A stretch of DNA of 64,000 nt from positions 1,451,001-1,515,000 of the forward strand of contig NZ_CP013251.1 in the NCBI RefSeq assembly GCF_001583435.1. Direction: 5' to 3'. The notes under the pieces are model-generated. The model saw only the letters and a list, made by a program, of their open reading frames with translations. It was not told the DNA's origin and made no database searches. The stretch is from Endozoicomonas montiporae CL-33 (GTDB lineage Bacteria; Pseudomonadota; Gammaproteobacteria; Pseudomonadales; Endozoicomonadaceae). Both the position numbers and the translations under genes were made by a program. Shown here one piece after another: positions 45,982 through 55,623 of this stretch (the first letter of the stretch is position 1; every line of letters starts with the position of its first letter).

Positions 45982-46500
45982 GTGCCTGTGAGTATCCAGT
46001 ATTCCAGCTCAACAATGGGCTTGAACAATGTTCAGTACTCGGTCAGCCATAGTGAAAGTCCGGACGGTTCAACAACCTATGTCATTAATAGTCTTAATCA
46101 GCCGTTGTTTGATAGTTTATCCGTTAAAGTCAGCCCGTCAAAAAGCAATGCAGAGTTACAGCTGACATACAGTCTTGAAAAACAGAACAGTGATACATTC
46201 AGCGGGCATGTTCGTGTAAAAAGAGACGAAGCTGCGGCTCGAAGTGAGTCAACGAGTGGTCTTCATTCCGTTACGCCCTATTCAGGCACAGTGTACTCTC
46301 AGACCTCAGTAACCGGAGGTTCAAGTGATGGTTCAGTGCATAATGAATGGATCATCAAAACAGTGATTCCGGTAGTGATGGTCGGAATTATGATTGCCGG
46401 AGTGTTGGCAATTCATTATAACCCTGACATGGAGTTCATCACGGATTTGAATATGAAGTTTGGCTCTTTTTGGAATTGCCTCAATTTCTGGCTTGGGTAA
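45982..46500 (+). CDS. Membrane-anchored protein of unknown function, possibly 3' part of an IS-split gene
   Basis: A frame of 172 codons. The first two thirds are Ser/Thr-rich and beta-like (VSHSESPDGSTTYVIN, TYSLEKQNSDTFSGHVRVK); a single membrane helix follows (IIKTVIPVVMVGIMIAGVLA) and a short tail. The GTG start at 45982 is weak, ATG at 46015 is an alternative, and the frame is open back to the IS edge, consistent with a gene missing its 5' end. No family recognised. Confidence 0.45.
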   Translation: MPVSIQYSSSTMGLNNVQYSVSHSESPDGSTTYVINSLNQPLFDSLSVKVSPSKSNAELQLTYSLEKQNSDTFSGHVRVKRDEAAARSESTSGLHSVTPYSGTVYSQTSVTGGSSDGSVHNEWIIKTVIPVVMVGIMIAGVLAIHYNPDMEFITDLNMKFGSFWNCLNFWLG

Positions 46501-46655
46501 TTCGCTTATTCAAGCAACTCCTGCCGCAATATCGTTAGTCTTATTGGACGATGATACCCCTTGTGTTTGTCCGGTTTAATCCACTGCAATAGCTAAAAAC
46601 ATACGTCGAATCCGGCTGGCCGGATTCGTCATAAAAATAATAAGAGGGCAGGTAA

Positions 46656-47558
46656 ATGGATATTCGAGGTCTGGGTTACGTCACTGCGTTTTCGACCGAT
46701 CTGGAGCAGTGGCGAGAGTACGGTACCCAGGTGCTTGGGATGATGGTTGCTCCTGAATCCACCGATGACCTGCTACTACTGAAACTGGATGAGCGCAGCT
46801 ACCGCATTGCGGTCATAAAGTCTGATCAGAATGGTTTTGGAGCCAGTGGTTGGGAAGTGGCCGACCAGAAAGCCTTCGATCAGGCAGTGGCCGAACTGGA
46901 AGCCGCAGATGTTGATATTGCCCATGGTTCTGAGGTCGATGTTCAGGCGCGTAAGGTGCAGGCTCTGGTAACCTTTAAAGACCCGGAAGGTAACCGGCAC
47001 GAACTGTTCTGGGGGCCGGTCAGCGACTATTCCCGCTTTGTTTCTCCTGTTGGTGTTAAAGGTTTTGTGACCGGAGAACTGGGGCTGGGACATGTGGTGC
47101 TGCCTGCCACAGCGTTTGACCGTTGTCGTGAGTTTTATACCAATGTCATGGGTTTTGACCTGTCCGATCTGATGAATGTCCGTTTCACCCCTGATCCTGC
47201 CGAGCCTAATAAGCGGCTGCACTTCCTGCATTGCAATAATGCCCGTCATCATTCCCTGGCGATTTTCGAAATGCCCAGTGAGTCCGGCTGTATCCATATG
47301 ATGCTGGAAGTAGACGATGTGGATGAGGTTGGACGGGCACTGGACCGGCAACAGGCTCATGGCGTCAAACTGTCAGCCACCTTAGGCAGGCATATCAACG
47401 ACGATATGGTGTCGTTTTATATGAAGACGCCATCCGGCTTTGATATGGAATACGGCAGTGAAGGTCTGATTATGGACTGGGATAACCATACTGCTTTTGA
47501 AACCATGGCAACCAGTCACTGGGGTCACGATTTCAGCATCGGCTTCAAGCAGGATTAA
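46656..47558 (+). CDS. hsaC: HsaC-like extradiol dioxygenase
   Basis: A 300-residue type I extradiol dioxygenase that cleaves the ring-A catechol 3,4-DHSA by meta fission. It matches HsaC/TesB along its length, including the N-terminal non-catalytic repeat and the iron ligands His146 (LGLGHVVLP), His214 (GCIHMMLEV) and Glu265 (GFDMEYGSEG). ATLGRHINDDMVSFYMKTPSG-type context (about 241-261) is a hallmark. It is the first gene of the ten-gene operon; ipdA begins 12 bases after its stop. The hydrolase HsaD expected next in the pathway is not in the window. Confidence 0.92.
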   Translation: MDIRGLGYVTAFSTDLEQWREYGTQVLGMMVAPESTDDLLLLKLDERSYRIAVIKSDQNGFGASGWEVADQKAFDQAVAELEAADVDIAHGSEVDVQARKVQALVTFKDPEGNRHELFWGPVSDYSRFVSPVGVKGFVTGELGLGHVVLPATAFDRCREFYTNVMGFDLSDLMNVRFTPDPAEPNKRLHFLHCNNARHHSLAIFEMPSESGCIHMMLEVDDVDEVGRALDRQQAHGVKLSATLGRHINDDMVSFYMKTPSGFDMEYGSEGLIMDWDNHTAFETMATSHWGHDFSIGFKQD

Positions 47559-47570
47559 GGAGTAGCTGTC

Positions 47571-48446
47571 ATGGATAAGCGCATGACCACCGCCGATATG
47601 GTTGGCGAACTGCGTGATGGAATGACCATTGGTATCGGCGGCTGGGGACCCAGACGCAAGCCTATGGCACTGGTAAGAGAAATTCTTCGCTCCGATCTTA
47701 AAGATCTGACGATCGTCGCCTATGGCGGAGCCGATGTCGGCATGCTGTGTGCTGCTGGCAAAGTGAAAAAAGTCGTATTTGCCTTTGTCTCTCTGGATTT
47801 CATTCCGCTTGAACCATATTTCCGTCAGGCTCGCCAGAAGGGTGAGATTGAAGTGATGGAGATCGACGAAGGCATGATGTTGCTGGGTCTGAGAGCTGCG
47901 GCCTGGGGCTGCCCTTTCATTCCGACGCAGATTGGACTGGGCACCGATGTGATTAAGGTAAATTCTGACCTGAAAGTCATCGGCAGCCCTTATGATGAGA
48001 AAGAATGGGTGGCCATGCCTGCCCTGAAACTGGATGTTTCCCTGCTGCATGTTGATCGTGCTGATGAGCGCGGGGTCTGCCAGATCAAGGGCGCTGATCA
48101 TTATATGGATGACTGGTTTGCCAGAGCCGCAGAGAAAACCTTTGTGACCTGTGATGAGCTGGTGGACAGTGACTATTTCGCTGACCCTGAACAATCCCGC
48201 TATGTCTTTTGGGAACGCTCCATGACAACGGGAGTCAGTCTGATGCCCGGTGGTGCTCATCCATCTTCCTGTACCCCACTGTATGGCTTCGATGTCGCCC
48301 ATTTCAAGGAGTACAACGCCAGCGCGAAAGAGGGTGGCTTTGCCGTTTACTTTGACAAGTACATCAGCAATACGACTGAAGAAGAATATCAGCAAAAGGT
48401 CGGTGGGCTTGAAGCCATTCGCAGTCTGCCCATGCCGGTTTATTAA
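47571..48446 (+). CDS. ipdA: IpdA-like CoA-transferase-family hydrolase, alpha subunit
   Basis: A 291-residue alpha subunit of the class I CoA-transferase fold. With IpdB it forms the COCHEA-CoA hydrolase that opens the last steroid ring. Seen: the glycine-rich MTIGIGGWGPRRKPMALVRE start, VAYGGADVGMLCAAGKVKK, and EIDEGMMLLGLRAAAWG where the catalytic-site Glu lies in this family. It is much closer to IpdA than to acetate or succinyl-CoA transferases. Eleven bases separate it from ipdB. The Comamonas counterpart is ScdL1. Confidence 0.9.
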   Translation: MDKRMTTADMVGELRDGMTIGIGGWGPRRKPMALVREILRSDLKDLTIVAYGGADVGMLCAAGKVKKVVFAFVSLDFIPLEPYFRQARQKGEIEVMEIDEGMMLLGLRAAAWGCPFIPTQIGLGTDVIKVNSDLKVIGSPYDEKEWVAMPALKLDVSLLHVDRADERGVCQIKGADHYMDDWFARAAEKTFVTCDELVDSDYFADPEQSRYVFWERSMTTGVSLMPGGAHPSSCTPLYGFDVAHFKEYNASAKEGGFAVYFDKYISNTTEEEYQQKVGGLEAIRSLPMPVY

Positions 48447-48457
48447 GGAGAAGTGAT

Positions 48458-49258
48458 ATGAGTACACCGGCTAAAGAATTTTCACTGGCAGAATTGATGA
48501 TCTGCGCGGGTGCAGAAGCATTTCGTCACGATGGTGAAGTACTGGCGACAGGGATTGGCCTGATTCCAAGACTGGCGGCCAGTCTGGCCATGAAAACCTT
48601 TAATCCTGACCTGATGATGACGGACTCGGAAGCGTTCGTGCTGAGTGAACCCAATCCTGTGGGTAATCGCCCCGACGATTTTGTACAAAAGAATGAAACC
48701 TGGATGGGCTTTTCGCGCATTTTTGACAATGTCTGGAGTCGCAAGCGTCATGCCATGGTGGGACCGACCCAGATAGACCAATACGGTCAGGCGAATATTT
48801 CCACGCTGGGAGGCTCTTATGAACAACCCAAGGTGCAAATGCTGGGCGTGCGAGGCTTTCCCGGCAACTCCATCAGTCATGCCAACAGTTTTTTTGTGCC
48901 CAGTCATAACAAACGAGTGTTTGTTGGTGGTGAATGCGACATGGTGGCGTCCATTGGTTACAACCCGGCACGATTGCCGAAAGGTTATAGCCTGAATGAT
49001 GTGGATATTCGTTTTGTTGTTACTGATTTGTGCATCATGGACTGGCAGGGGCCGGATCACCAGTTAAGGCTGGTCAGCCTGCATCCGGGTGTCAGTGTTA
49101 AGGACGTTCAGGAAAATACAGGGTTTGACGTATTTATTCCGGAACAGATTGCAGAAACCGCTGCACCGACAGAAGAACAGCTAAACATCATTCAGCAGCT
49201 TGACCCTCATAACCTGCGTGCCCGTCAGCTGAAAGATAACCCTCCGGGCAGACGATGA
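48458..49258 (+). CDS. ipdB: IpdB-like CoA-transferase-family hydrolase, beta subunit
   Basis: A 266-residue beta subunit, partner of IpdA. It opens with FSLAELMICAGAEAFRHDGEV and carries TGIGLIPRLAASLA, the MTDSEAFVL segment and a DMVASIGYNPARLP-like end block found in IpdB proteins. An AAGGAG ribosome-binding site lies between the two genes, so subunits are made in parallel. The Comamonas counterpart is ScdL2. Confidence 0.9.
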   Translation: MSTPAKEFSLAELMICAGAEAFRHDGEVLATGIGLIPRLAASLAMKTFNPDLMMTDSEAFVLSEPNPVGNRPDDFVQKNETWMGFSRIFDNVWSRKRHAMVGPTQIDQYGQANISTLGGSYEQPKVQMLGVRGFPGNSISHANSFFVPSHNKRVFVGGECDMVASIGYNPARLPKGYSLNDVDIRFVVTDLCIMDWQGPDHQLRLVSLHPGVSVKDVQENTGFDVFIPEQIAETAAPTEEQLNIIQQLDPHNLRARQLKDNPPGRR

Positions 49259-49334
49259 CCGCTCCGGGCAGGTGTACAAACAAAACGACACCTGCCATTT
49301 CAGGGAAACAGGATGCACAAGGGGAACCCCACCC

Positions 49335-50234
49335 ATGACAGAGACGAATAATAATAATCAGGACGTGGTTCTCTATGAAGTACGGGATGACATCGCCATT
49401 GTCACCATGAACCGTCCTGAATACAACAATGCCCAGAATTCCCAAATGACGTACGCACTGGATGCCGCCTTTAAACGCGCCAGTGATGATGACAGTGTCA
49501 AAGTCATTGTTCTGGCCGGTGCCGGTAAACACTTCTCGGCAGGGCATGATATTGGTACTCCGGGCCGTGACGTCGATAAAACCTTTGATCGTGCCAGTCT
49601 GTGGTATGACCATGTGAATAAACCCGGTGGCGAGTTTCTCTATACCCGTGAGCAGGAAGTGTATCTGGGTATGTGTCGTCGCTGGCGTGATATCCCTAAA
49701 CCAACCATTGCCATGGTGCAGGGTGCCTGTGTGGCCGGTGGTCTGATGCTGGCGTGGGTGTGCGACCTGATCATTGCCACGGATGATTCCTTTTATTCTG
49801 ACCCTGTCGTTCGCATGGGTATTCCCGGTGTTGAGTACTTTGCTCACGTTCATGAACTTAATCCAAGAATTGCCAAAGAGTTTCTGTTTCTGGGCGAACG
49901 CATGCCAGCCGAACGTGCTTACCAGATGGGCATGCTGAACAAAGTAGTCACACGGGATACTCTCGAAGAAGAAACTCTCGCGGTCGCCAGTCGCATAGCC
50001 AAAATGCCACGCCTTGGGCTGCAGCTGACCAAACAGGTGATTAATTCAGCAGAAGACCTGATGGGTAAACGCACGACCATGGACATGGCGTTTGGTTACC
50101 ATCATTTTGCTCACTCTCATAATGAACTGGTGTCGGGTGACCGGCTGTCCGGTTTTGATGGCAAAAAAATGGCACAGTCCCAGCGGGATCAGGAAAAAGG
50201 CAAAGATAAAACCACTGAAGAGGTGCAGTCCTGA
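49335..50234 (+). CDS. Enoyl-CoA hydratase (crotonase family) of the HIP operon
   Basis: A 299-residue crotonase. The oxyanion-hole motif AGKHFSAGHDIG and the second loop QGACVAGGLMLAW are clear, followed by a YSDPVVRMGIPGVEYF segment; a charged C-terminal extension (about 270-299) is longer than usual. It could hydrate an unsaturated C/D-ring CoA ester. The start at 49335 after AAGGGGAA matches the family N-terminus better than the longer frame from 49272. Its TGA overlaps the ATG of ipdC (TGATG). Confidence 0.82.
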   Translation: MTETNNNNQDVVLYEVRDDIAIVTMNRPEYNNAQNSQMTYALDAAFKRASDDDSVKVIVLAGAGKHFSAGHDIGTPGRDVDKTFDRASLWYDHVNKPGGEFLYTREQEVYLGMCRRWRDIPKPTIAMVQGACVAGGLMLAWVCDLIIATDDSFYSDPVVRMGIPGVEYFAHVHELNPRIAKEFLFLGERMPAERAYQMGMLNKVVTRDTLEEETLAVASRIAKMPRLGLQLTKQVINSAEDLMGKRTTMDMAFGYHHFAHSHNELVSGDRLSGFDGKKMAQSQRDQEKGKDKTTEEVQS

Positions 50235-51325
50235 TGTCATTGTCAACACGACTGACCGACCTGCTGGGGTGTGACTATCCGATTATCCAGACGGCGATGG
50301 GCTGGGTAGCCGATTCCAAACTGGTGGCTGCCACCTGTAATGCCGGAGGCTTTGGCTTTCTGGCAGGTGCCACCATTCCTCCTCAGGAAATGGAACAGGC
50401 CATTTTGGACACCAAAGCGCTGACTGACCGGCCTTTTGGGGTGAATTTCCATATGTATCAGTCGAATGCCCGGGCCATTATCGAGCTGGTCATCCGTCAT
50501 GGTGTGAAAGCCGTCAGTTACAGTCGTTCGCCGGGTAAGGCCATGATCCAGCAGTTAAAAACGGCGGGTGTAGTATGTATTCCTACCGTTGGTGCATTGA
50601 AACACGCCATCAAAGCTGTGGAAATGGGAGCTGATGCTGTCGTGGTTCAAGGCGGTGAGGGAGGTGGGCATACCGGTTCGGTACCGACATCGATTCTATT
50701 GCCGCAGGTGGTCGATGCTTTAGACGTGCCTGTAGTCGGTGCCGGAGGATTCAAGGACGGACGCGGGCTGGTGGCCGCACTGGCCTATGGTGCCGAAGGC
50801 ATTGCCATGGGCACCCGGTTTCTGATGACCAAGAGCAGTCCGGTGCCAGTTCAGACCTTGAGTCGCTATGTTGAAGTCACTAACCCTGCCAAAATTATTG
50901 TCAGTAAAGCCATTGATGGTATGCCCCAGCGCATGATCACCAATGAGTTTTTGGGCAAGTTGGAAAACGCCGGTGACTGGAAACGGCTGCTGATGGCATT
51001 CCGTAATGGGTTGGCTTACCGCAAATACACCGGTGCCAGCATTACAGATCTGATTACCTCTGCGTTGAAGATGCGTCGTAATGATGGCCTGACTGCGGCT
51101 CAGGCGATTATGTCCGCCAATGCCCCCATGGTTATTCAGAAGGCTATGGTCGATGGCAATCCGGCAGAAGGTGCTCTTCCTGCCGGACAGATCGCAGGGG
51201 CTATTGATAATCTGCCTACCTGTGAAGCATTAATTACCAGTATTGTCAGTGAAGCTGAAGAATGTCTGTCACAGTTACAGCGTTTGCATAAAAATAAAAC
51301 AGCTGCCGTCTTGTCGGTGGTTTAA
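50234..51325 (+). CDS. ipdC: IpdC-like flavin-dependent reductase
   Basis: A 363-residue TIM-barrel flavoprotein of the nitronate monooxygenase-like family, matching IpdC (Rv3553) and ScdK, which act on 5-hydroxy HIP-CoA in C/D-ring breakdown. FMN-site motifs are VVQGGEGGGHTG and YGAEGIAMGTRFLMT; the N-terminus LLGCDYPIIQTAMGW is typical. An automatic pipeline would probably call it nitronate monooxygenase; the operon context makes IpdC much better. Translationally coupled to the preceding hydratase. Confidence 0.88.
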   Translation: MSLSTRLTDLLGCDYPIIQTAMGWVADSKLVAATCNAGGFGFLAGATIPPQEMEQAILDTKALTDRPFGVNFHMYQSNARAIIELVIRHGVKAVSYSRSPGKAMIQQLKTAGVVCIPTVGALKHAIKAVEMGADAVVVQGGEGGGHTGSVPTSILLPQVVDALDVPVVGAGGFKDGRGLVAALAYGAEGIAMGTRFLMTKSSPVPVQTLSRYVEVTNPAKIIVSKAIDGMPQRMITNEFLGKLENAGDWKRLLMAFRNGLAYRKYTGASITDLITSALKMRRNDGLTAAQAIMSANAPMVIQKAMVDGNPAEGALPAGQIAGAIDNLPTCEALITSIVSEAEECLSQLQRLHKNKTAAVLSVV

Positions 51326-51399
51326 AAATAGTTAGTTAACCAGATCGCTAACTAGTTCGCTAATTAGATAGTTAAAAAAGTACCGGGAAAAGAATAACA

Positions 51400-52158
51400 A
51401 TGAGTACGCCCTATAAAGTCACCATTGAAAATGGCATTGCCGAGCTGGTCTTTGATCACCCACCGGTGAATGCATTTGACAGTGAAGGCTGGTTGTCTAT
51501 TGCCCGTCGTATAGAAGAGCTTGGACAGGATAGCCGTGTTCGGGTCATCATCATTTCGGCAGACGGGCGCGGCTTTTGTGCCGGAGTGGATATCAAGGAA
51601 CTGGCGCAGGATGGCAGCCTGATCACCAAGGTCAACAAGGGCAATTACGATACTTTCAAGGCCATTCATCAGAATCCGAAACCGGTGATTGTTGCCGTGC
51701 ACGGGTTTGTACTGGGCGGTGGTATTGGTATTTCCGGTGCTGCTGACATCATCATTGCTTCCGAATGTGCACGCTTTGGTGTGCCGGAAGTGGATCGTGG
51801 TGCCATGGGTGGCGGGGCACATCTGCAGCGGATGTTACCGGTACAGAAGGTTCGCTACATGTACTTTACCGGCGAGATGATTGATGCACAGGAAGCTTAT
51901 CGCCTGGGAGCTGTTGAGCGAGTGGTGCCTCTGGAACAACTGCGGGAAACCGCCTGGATCATGGCGGGTAAGATTGCAGCGAAAAGCCCGAAAATGATTC
52001 AGCTTGCAAAAGAAGCCCTCACCGGAATAGAAGACGGCAATCTTGAAGACAAATACCGCTGGGAACAGGGTTTTACGCTGGAGGCTTATACGTCACCTGA
52101 CTCTCAGGAAGCCAGAGACTCGTTTGTTGAAAAGCGTGATGCTTCATTCAAGGGTTGA
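51400..52158 (+). CDS. echA20: EchA20-like ring-opening hydrolase (crotonase family)
   Basis: A 252-residue crotonase that matches EchA20/ScdY, which hydrolytically opens ring D of the HIP-derived CoA ester. Key segments: VFDHPPVNAFDSEGW, IISADGRGFCAGVDIKEL, VHGFVLGGGIGISGAADI, FGVPEVDRGAMGGGAHL and the end YRWEQGFTLEAY. These agree with EchA20 rather than with ordinary enoyl-CoA hydratase. A GGGAAAAG site lies upstream; the 74-base spacer before it contains short AGTTAGTTAAC-like direct repeats. Confidence 0.87.
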   Translation: MSTPYKVTIENGIAELVFDHPPVNAFDSEGWLSIARRIEELGQDSRVRVIIISADGRGFCAGVDIKELAQDGSLITKVNKGNYDTFKAIHQNPKPVIVAVHGFVLGGGIGISGAADIIIASECARFGVPEVDRGAMGGGAHLQRMLPVQKVRYMYFTGEMIDAQEAYRLGAVERVVPLEQLRETAWIMAGKIAAKSPKMIQLAKEALTGIEDGNLEDKYRWEQGFTLEAYTSPDSQEARDSFVEKRDASFKG

Positions 52159-52187
52159 AAGAAGAATAATTATAAAGGACCGTTGTT

Positions 52188-53354
52188 ATGGATTTGAATT
52201 ACACCGCCAGTCAAAAAGCCTTCAGGGAGGAGGTACGCAGCTGGCTGACAGAGAATGTTCCGAAAGAGCCGTTAAAATCGTTTGATACCGAGGAAGGTTT
52301 TCGCCAGCACCGCGCATGGGAAGCCAAACTGAATCAGGGACGCTGGGGTATGGTGACCTGGCCGGAAGAACTGGGCGGGCGTGGTTGCAACCTGATTGAG
52401 TGGTTGATTTTTGAAGAAGAATATTACCGCTCCGGTGCGCCGCTGAGAGTGAACCAGAATGGTATTTTTCTGTTGGGGCCAACCCTGATGGAGTTTGGCA
52501 CAGAAGAACAGAAGGCGCGTTTTCTGCCAATGATGGCAACCGGTGAAGAAGTCTGGGCGCAGGGCTGGTCAGAGCCGGATGCCGGCTCTGATATGGCCGC
52601 GATTCGCTCAAAAGCGGAACGGGTTGGCGACCACTATGTGATTAACGGCCAGAAAACCTGGTCTACCCGTGCGGTTTGGGCAGACTGGGTGTTTGGTATT
52701 TTCCGAACCGACCCTGAATCATCCCGGCATAAAGGTCTGACGTTTATTCTGGTGCCACTGGATGCCGAAGGTGTCAGTGTTCGTCCCATTGAACAGCTCG
52801 ATGGATTACCGGGTTTTGCCGAAATTTTCTTTGATGATGTCAAAGTACCGGTTGAAAACGTGCTGGGTGGTGAAGGTATGGGCTGGCATGTTGCCATGTC
52901 TACTGCCGGATTTGAGCGTGGCCTTATGTTGCGTTCTCCCGCCCGTTTTCAGGAAACCGCTCGCAGGCTGCTGGAACTCTATCAGGAAAACAGAGAACAG
53001 GCTGATCTTGACCCGGCCATCGGTGAAGCGGTGACAAGAGCCTATATGGATGCGGAAGCCTACACCCTGAGTACCTACATGACCGCTTCCCGGCTTATGC
53101 AGGGAGATAAAATTGGGCCGGAGTCGTCTACAAACAAAATTTTCTGGTCAGAACTGGATCAGACCATGCACGAAACCGCGCTGAGTATTCTGGGTGCCAG
53201 GGCTGAACTCTGGTCACATGCACCGGATGCAGGTGCTGTTGGCAGCTGGCTGGATGGTTTTCTGTTTTCTCAGGCTGGCCCTATTTATGCCGGTACTAAT
53301 GAAATTCAACGCAACATCATTGCCGAGCGTATGCTGGGCATGCCCAGAGCATAA
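52188..53354 (+). CDS. fadE31: FadE31-like acyl-CoA dehydrogenase
   Basis: A 388-residue FAD enzyme matching FadE31 of the KstR2 regulon: FREEVRSWLTENVPKEPLKS, a WPEELGGRGCNLIEW segment, EVWAQGWSEPDAGSDMAAIRS, NGQKTWSTRAVWADW and the C-terminal GPIYAGTNEIQRNIIAERMLG. These steroid dehydrogenases work as alpha-beta heterotetramers in which one subunit keeps the catalytic Glu. The adjacent gene encodes a likely partner subunit. AAAGGA precedes the ATG. Confidence 0.9.
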   Translation: MDLNYTASQKAFREEVRSWLTENVPKEPLKSFDTEEGFRQHRAWEAKLNQGRWGMVTWPEELGGRGCNLIEWLIFEEEYYRSGAPLRVNQNGIFLLGPTLMEFGTEEQKARFLPMMATGEEVWAQGWSEPDAGSDMAAIRSKAERVGDHYVINGQKTWSTRAVWADWVFGIFRTDPESSRHKGLTFILVPLDAEGVSVRPIEQLDGLPGFAEIFFDDVKVPVENVLGGEGMGWHVAMSTAGFERGLMLRSPARFQETARRLLELYQENREQADLDPAIGEAVTRAYMDAEAYTLSTYMTASRLMQGDKIGPESSTNKIFWSELDQTMHETALSILGARAELWSHAPDAGAVGSWLDGFLFSQAGPIYAGTNEIQRNIIAERMLGMPRA

Positions 53355-53366
53355 GGAGGGTCAGTC

Positions 53367-54434
53367 ATGGATTTTACCTTCAATGAAGACCAGCTGATGT
53401 TCCACGACAGTGTTCAGAGTTTTCTGACCAATGAAGTGACTCCCGAACATATCAGGGAGCAGTGGACAACCCGGTCCGGTCGGTCTCAGCCATTATGGAA
53501 TCAGTTGGCCGAGTTAGGGTTAACGGCGGTGACCGTACCTGAAAATTTCGGTGGGCTCGGCATGAATGAACCGGACTTTCTGCTGATTGCTGAAGAATGC
53601 GGCTATGCGGCTCTGCCTGAACCTCTGGTTGAAACCGTTATGGTGGTGGTGCCGTTAATCGCATCACTGGGCGATGAGGCTCATCATTTTAAGGAACAAT
53701 GGCTGCCGCTGATTGCCAGCGGGGAAGCAAGAGTAGCGATCCAGCATTCGACCAATCCATTGGTCGCTGATGCTCATATTGCAGACCTTCTGCTTCTGGA
53801 AGAGTCCGGGAGTCTTTATGCCGTGCCGACTAACGAAGTCGAACTGACCGAGAATGAATCCGTTGACCCCAGTCGCAAACTGTTCAGTGTGCAGTGGCGG
53901 GCAACAGCAGAAAACTGCATTGCGACCGGAGAACAGGCTGAGCAATTGTGGGCGGATGCGCTGAATCGGGGTGCTCTGGCAGTGGCTGCTCAACAACAGG
54001 GTATTGCACGACGAGTTATTGATATCTCTGTGGACTACACCTTTGAACGAAAGCAGTTTGGAAAACCTGTGGGTTCTTTTCAGGCGGTGAAGCACCATAT
54101 GGCGAATGTAGCCGTTAAGATCGAGTTTGCCAAACCGGTACTGTATCGGGCGGCCTATGCTGTTGCCCATCAGTTGCCGGATGCCGCACGGCAGGTGTCC
54201 CATGCAAAACTGGTGACATCCGAAGCGGCTTTACTGGCAGCAAAAAATGGTATTCAGGTTCATGGTGCCATGGGATACACCTGGGAAGTGGATTTACAGA
54301 TTTTTATGAAGCGGGCCTAGGCGCTGGATAGCAGCTATGGCAGTCGTGGCTACCACAAGCTGCGGATCAGGGAAGAACTGTTATCTGGCGATGTTCAGGC
54401 CGGTGCCGGTTACACCTTCACGTCGGCTGTGTGA
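53367..54434 (+). pseudogene. fadE32: FadE32-like acyl-CoA dehydrogenase interrupted by one in-frame TAG
   Basis: A 356-codon frame encoding the probable partner subunit of FadE31. It begins MDFTFNEDQLMFHDSVQSFL with AAGGAGGG upstream and carries the family's RKQFGKPVGSFQAVKHHMA and IQVHGAMGYTWEVDLQIFMKRA. The next codon (54318-54320) is TAG; the same frame then continues ALDSSYGSRGYHKLR to TGA at 54434, just before fadA6. Relatives usually have Trp here (KRAWAL), so one TGG-to-TAG change accounts for it. The truncated product loses the last 37 residues or so, part of the final helices. Everything else in the operon is intact. Confidence 0.85.
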
Positions 54435-54450
54435 TTAAGGAGATTAAAGT

Positions 54451-55602
54451 ATGGCTGAAGCGTATATTGTTGACGCATTGCGCTCTCCCACCGGACGGCG
54501 CAAAGGTGGGCTTAGTCATGTGCATGGTGCGGATTTGGGAGCCCATGTACTGAAGGCCATTGTCGGGCGAAATGGCATTCCTGATGATGAATACGACGAT
54601 GTTATTTTTGGCTGTGTCGATACGATCGGCCCGCTGGCGGGCGATATTGCCCGCACCTGCTGGCTGGCAGCCGGATTGTCGGAAGCGGTGCCGGGTACCA
54701 CCATTGATCGTCAGTGCGGTTCATCGCAGCAGGCAGTTCACTTTGCCGCTCAGGCCGTCATGAGTGGCACCATGGATGTCGTGGTGGCTGGTGGTGTCCA
54801 GACCATGACACAGATTCCTATTTCATCGGCTATGACAGCTGCCGAACCGATGGGTTTTTCTGATCCGTATACCGGTTCCAAAGGGTGGGTAGAACGCTAT
54901 GGAGAAGTAGCACCTACTCAGTTCAAGGCGGCCCAGATGATTGCAGATCACTGGGAATTAAGCCGTGAAGAACTGGAGGCTTACTCTCTGGAGTCCCATC
55001 GTCGTGCCTTGCAGGCTATTCGGGAAGGTCGTTTTAATCAGGAGATCGTGCCACTCGAAGGGGTTGAGATGGATGAAACCCCACGACAAACGTCGTTGGA
55101 AAAAATGGCAGAACTCGACTTCCTGTTTGGTTGTGACAAGATAACAGCCGGTGTTTCCAGCCAGACCAGTGATGGCGCTTCTGCCGTGTTAGTGGTTTCA
55201 GAACAGGCTTTGGAAAAATACAATCTTAAGCCCAGAGCCCGAATTCATCACATGAGTGTCAGGGCGGCTGATCCCATCTGGATGTTGACTGCACCGATTC
55301 CCGCCACAGAGTATGCTCTGAAAAAAGCCGGTATGACTCTGGATCAGATTGACCGGGTCGAAATTAATGAAGCTTTTGCTTCTGTGGCGATGGCATGGCT
55401 GAAAGAAACCGGTTATCCCCACGAGCAAACCAACGTTAACGGTGGTGCTATTGCCCTTGGTCATCCCCTTGGAGCAACGGGTACCAAACTGATGACCACA
55501 TTGTTGCACGAGCTGGAGCGTACCGGTGGGCGGTTTGGTTTACAGACCATGTGTGAAGGTGGTGGTCAGGCCAATGTGACCATTATTGAACGACTGGATT
55601 GA
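54451..55602 (+). CDS. fadA6: FadA6-like steroid thiolase
   Basis: A 383-residue thiolase matching FadA6 (Rv3556c) closely. It releases acetyl-CoA from the C/D-ring intermediates. Catalytic residues: Cys89 (DRQCGSSQQ), His338 (ALGHPLGATG) and Cys368 (QTMCEGGGQ). Other shared blocks are VAGGVQTMTQIPISSAM and EINEAFASVAMAWLKE. An AAGGAG site lies upstream, 16 bases after the fadE32 stop. Confidence 0.92.
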   Translation: MAEAYIVDALRSPTGRRKGGLSHVHGADLGAHVLKAIVGRNGIPDDEYDDVIFGCVDTIGPLAGDIARTCWLAAGLSEAVPGTTIDRQCGSSQQAVHFAAQAVMSGTMDVVVAGGVQTMTQIPISSAMTAAEPMGFSDPYTGSKGWVERYGEVAPTQFKAAQMIADHWELSREELEAYSLESHRRALQAIREGRFNQEIVPLEGVEMDETPRQTSLEKMAELDFLFGCDKITAGVSSQTSDGASAVLVVSEQALEKYNLKPRARIHHMSVRAADPIWMLTAPIPATEYALKKAGMTLDQIDRVEINEAFASVAMAWLKETGYPHEQTNVNGGAIALGHPLGATGTKLMTTLLHELERTGGRFGLQTMCEGGGQANVTIIERLD

Positions 55603-55623
55603 AAGAAGAATAAAAGGTAAGTC

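Noticed and set aside
44368..46500. One gene cleanly split by the ISKra4-like element
   Set aside because: Joining the flanks with one AATT copy leaves the two frames out of phase with stops at the joint, so a simple interruption is not supported.
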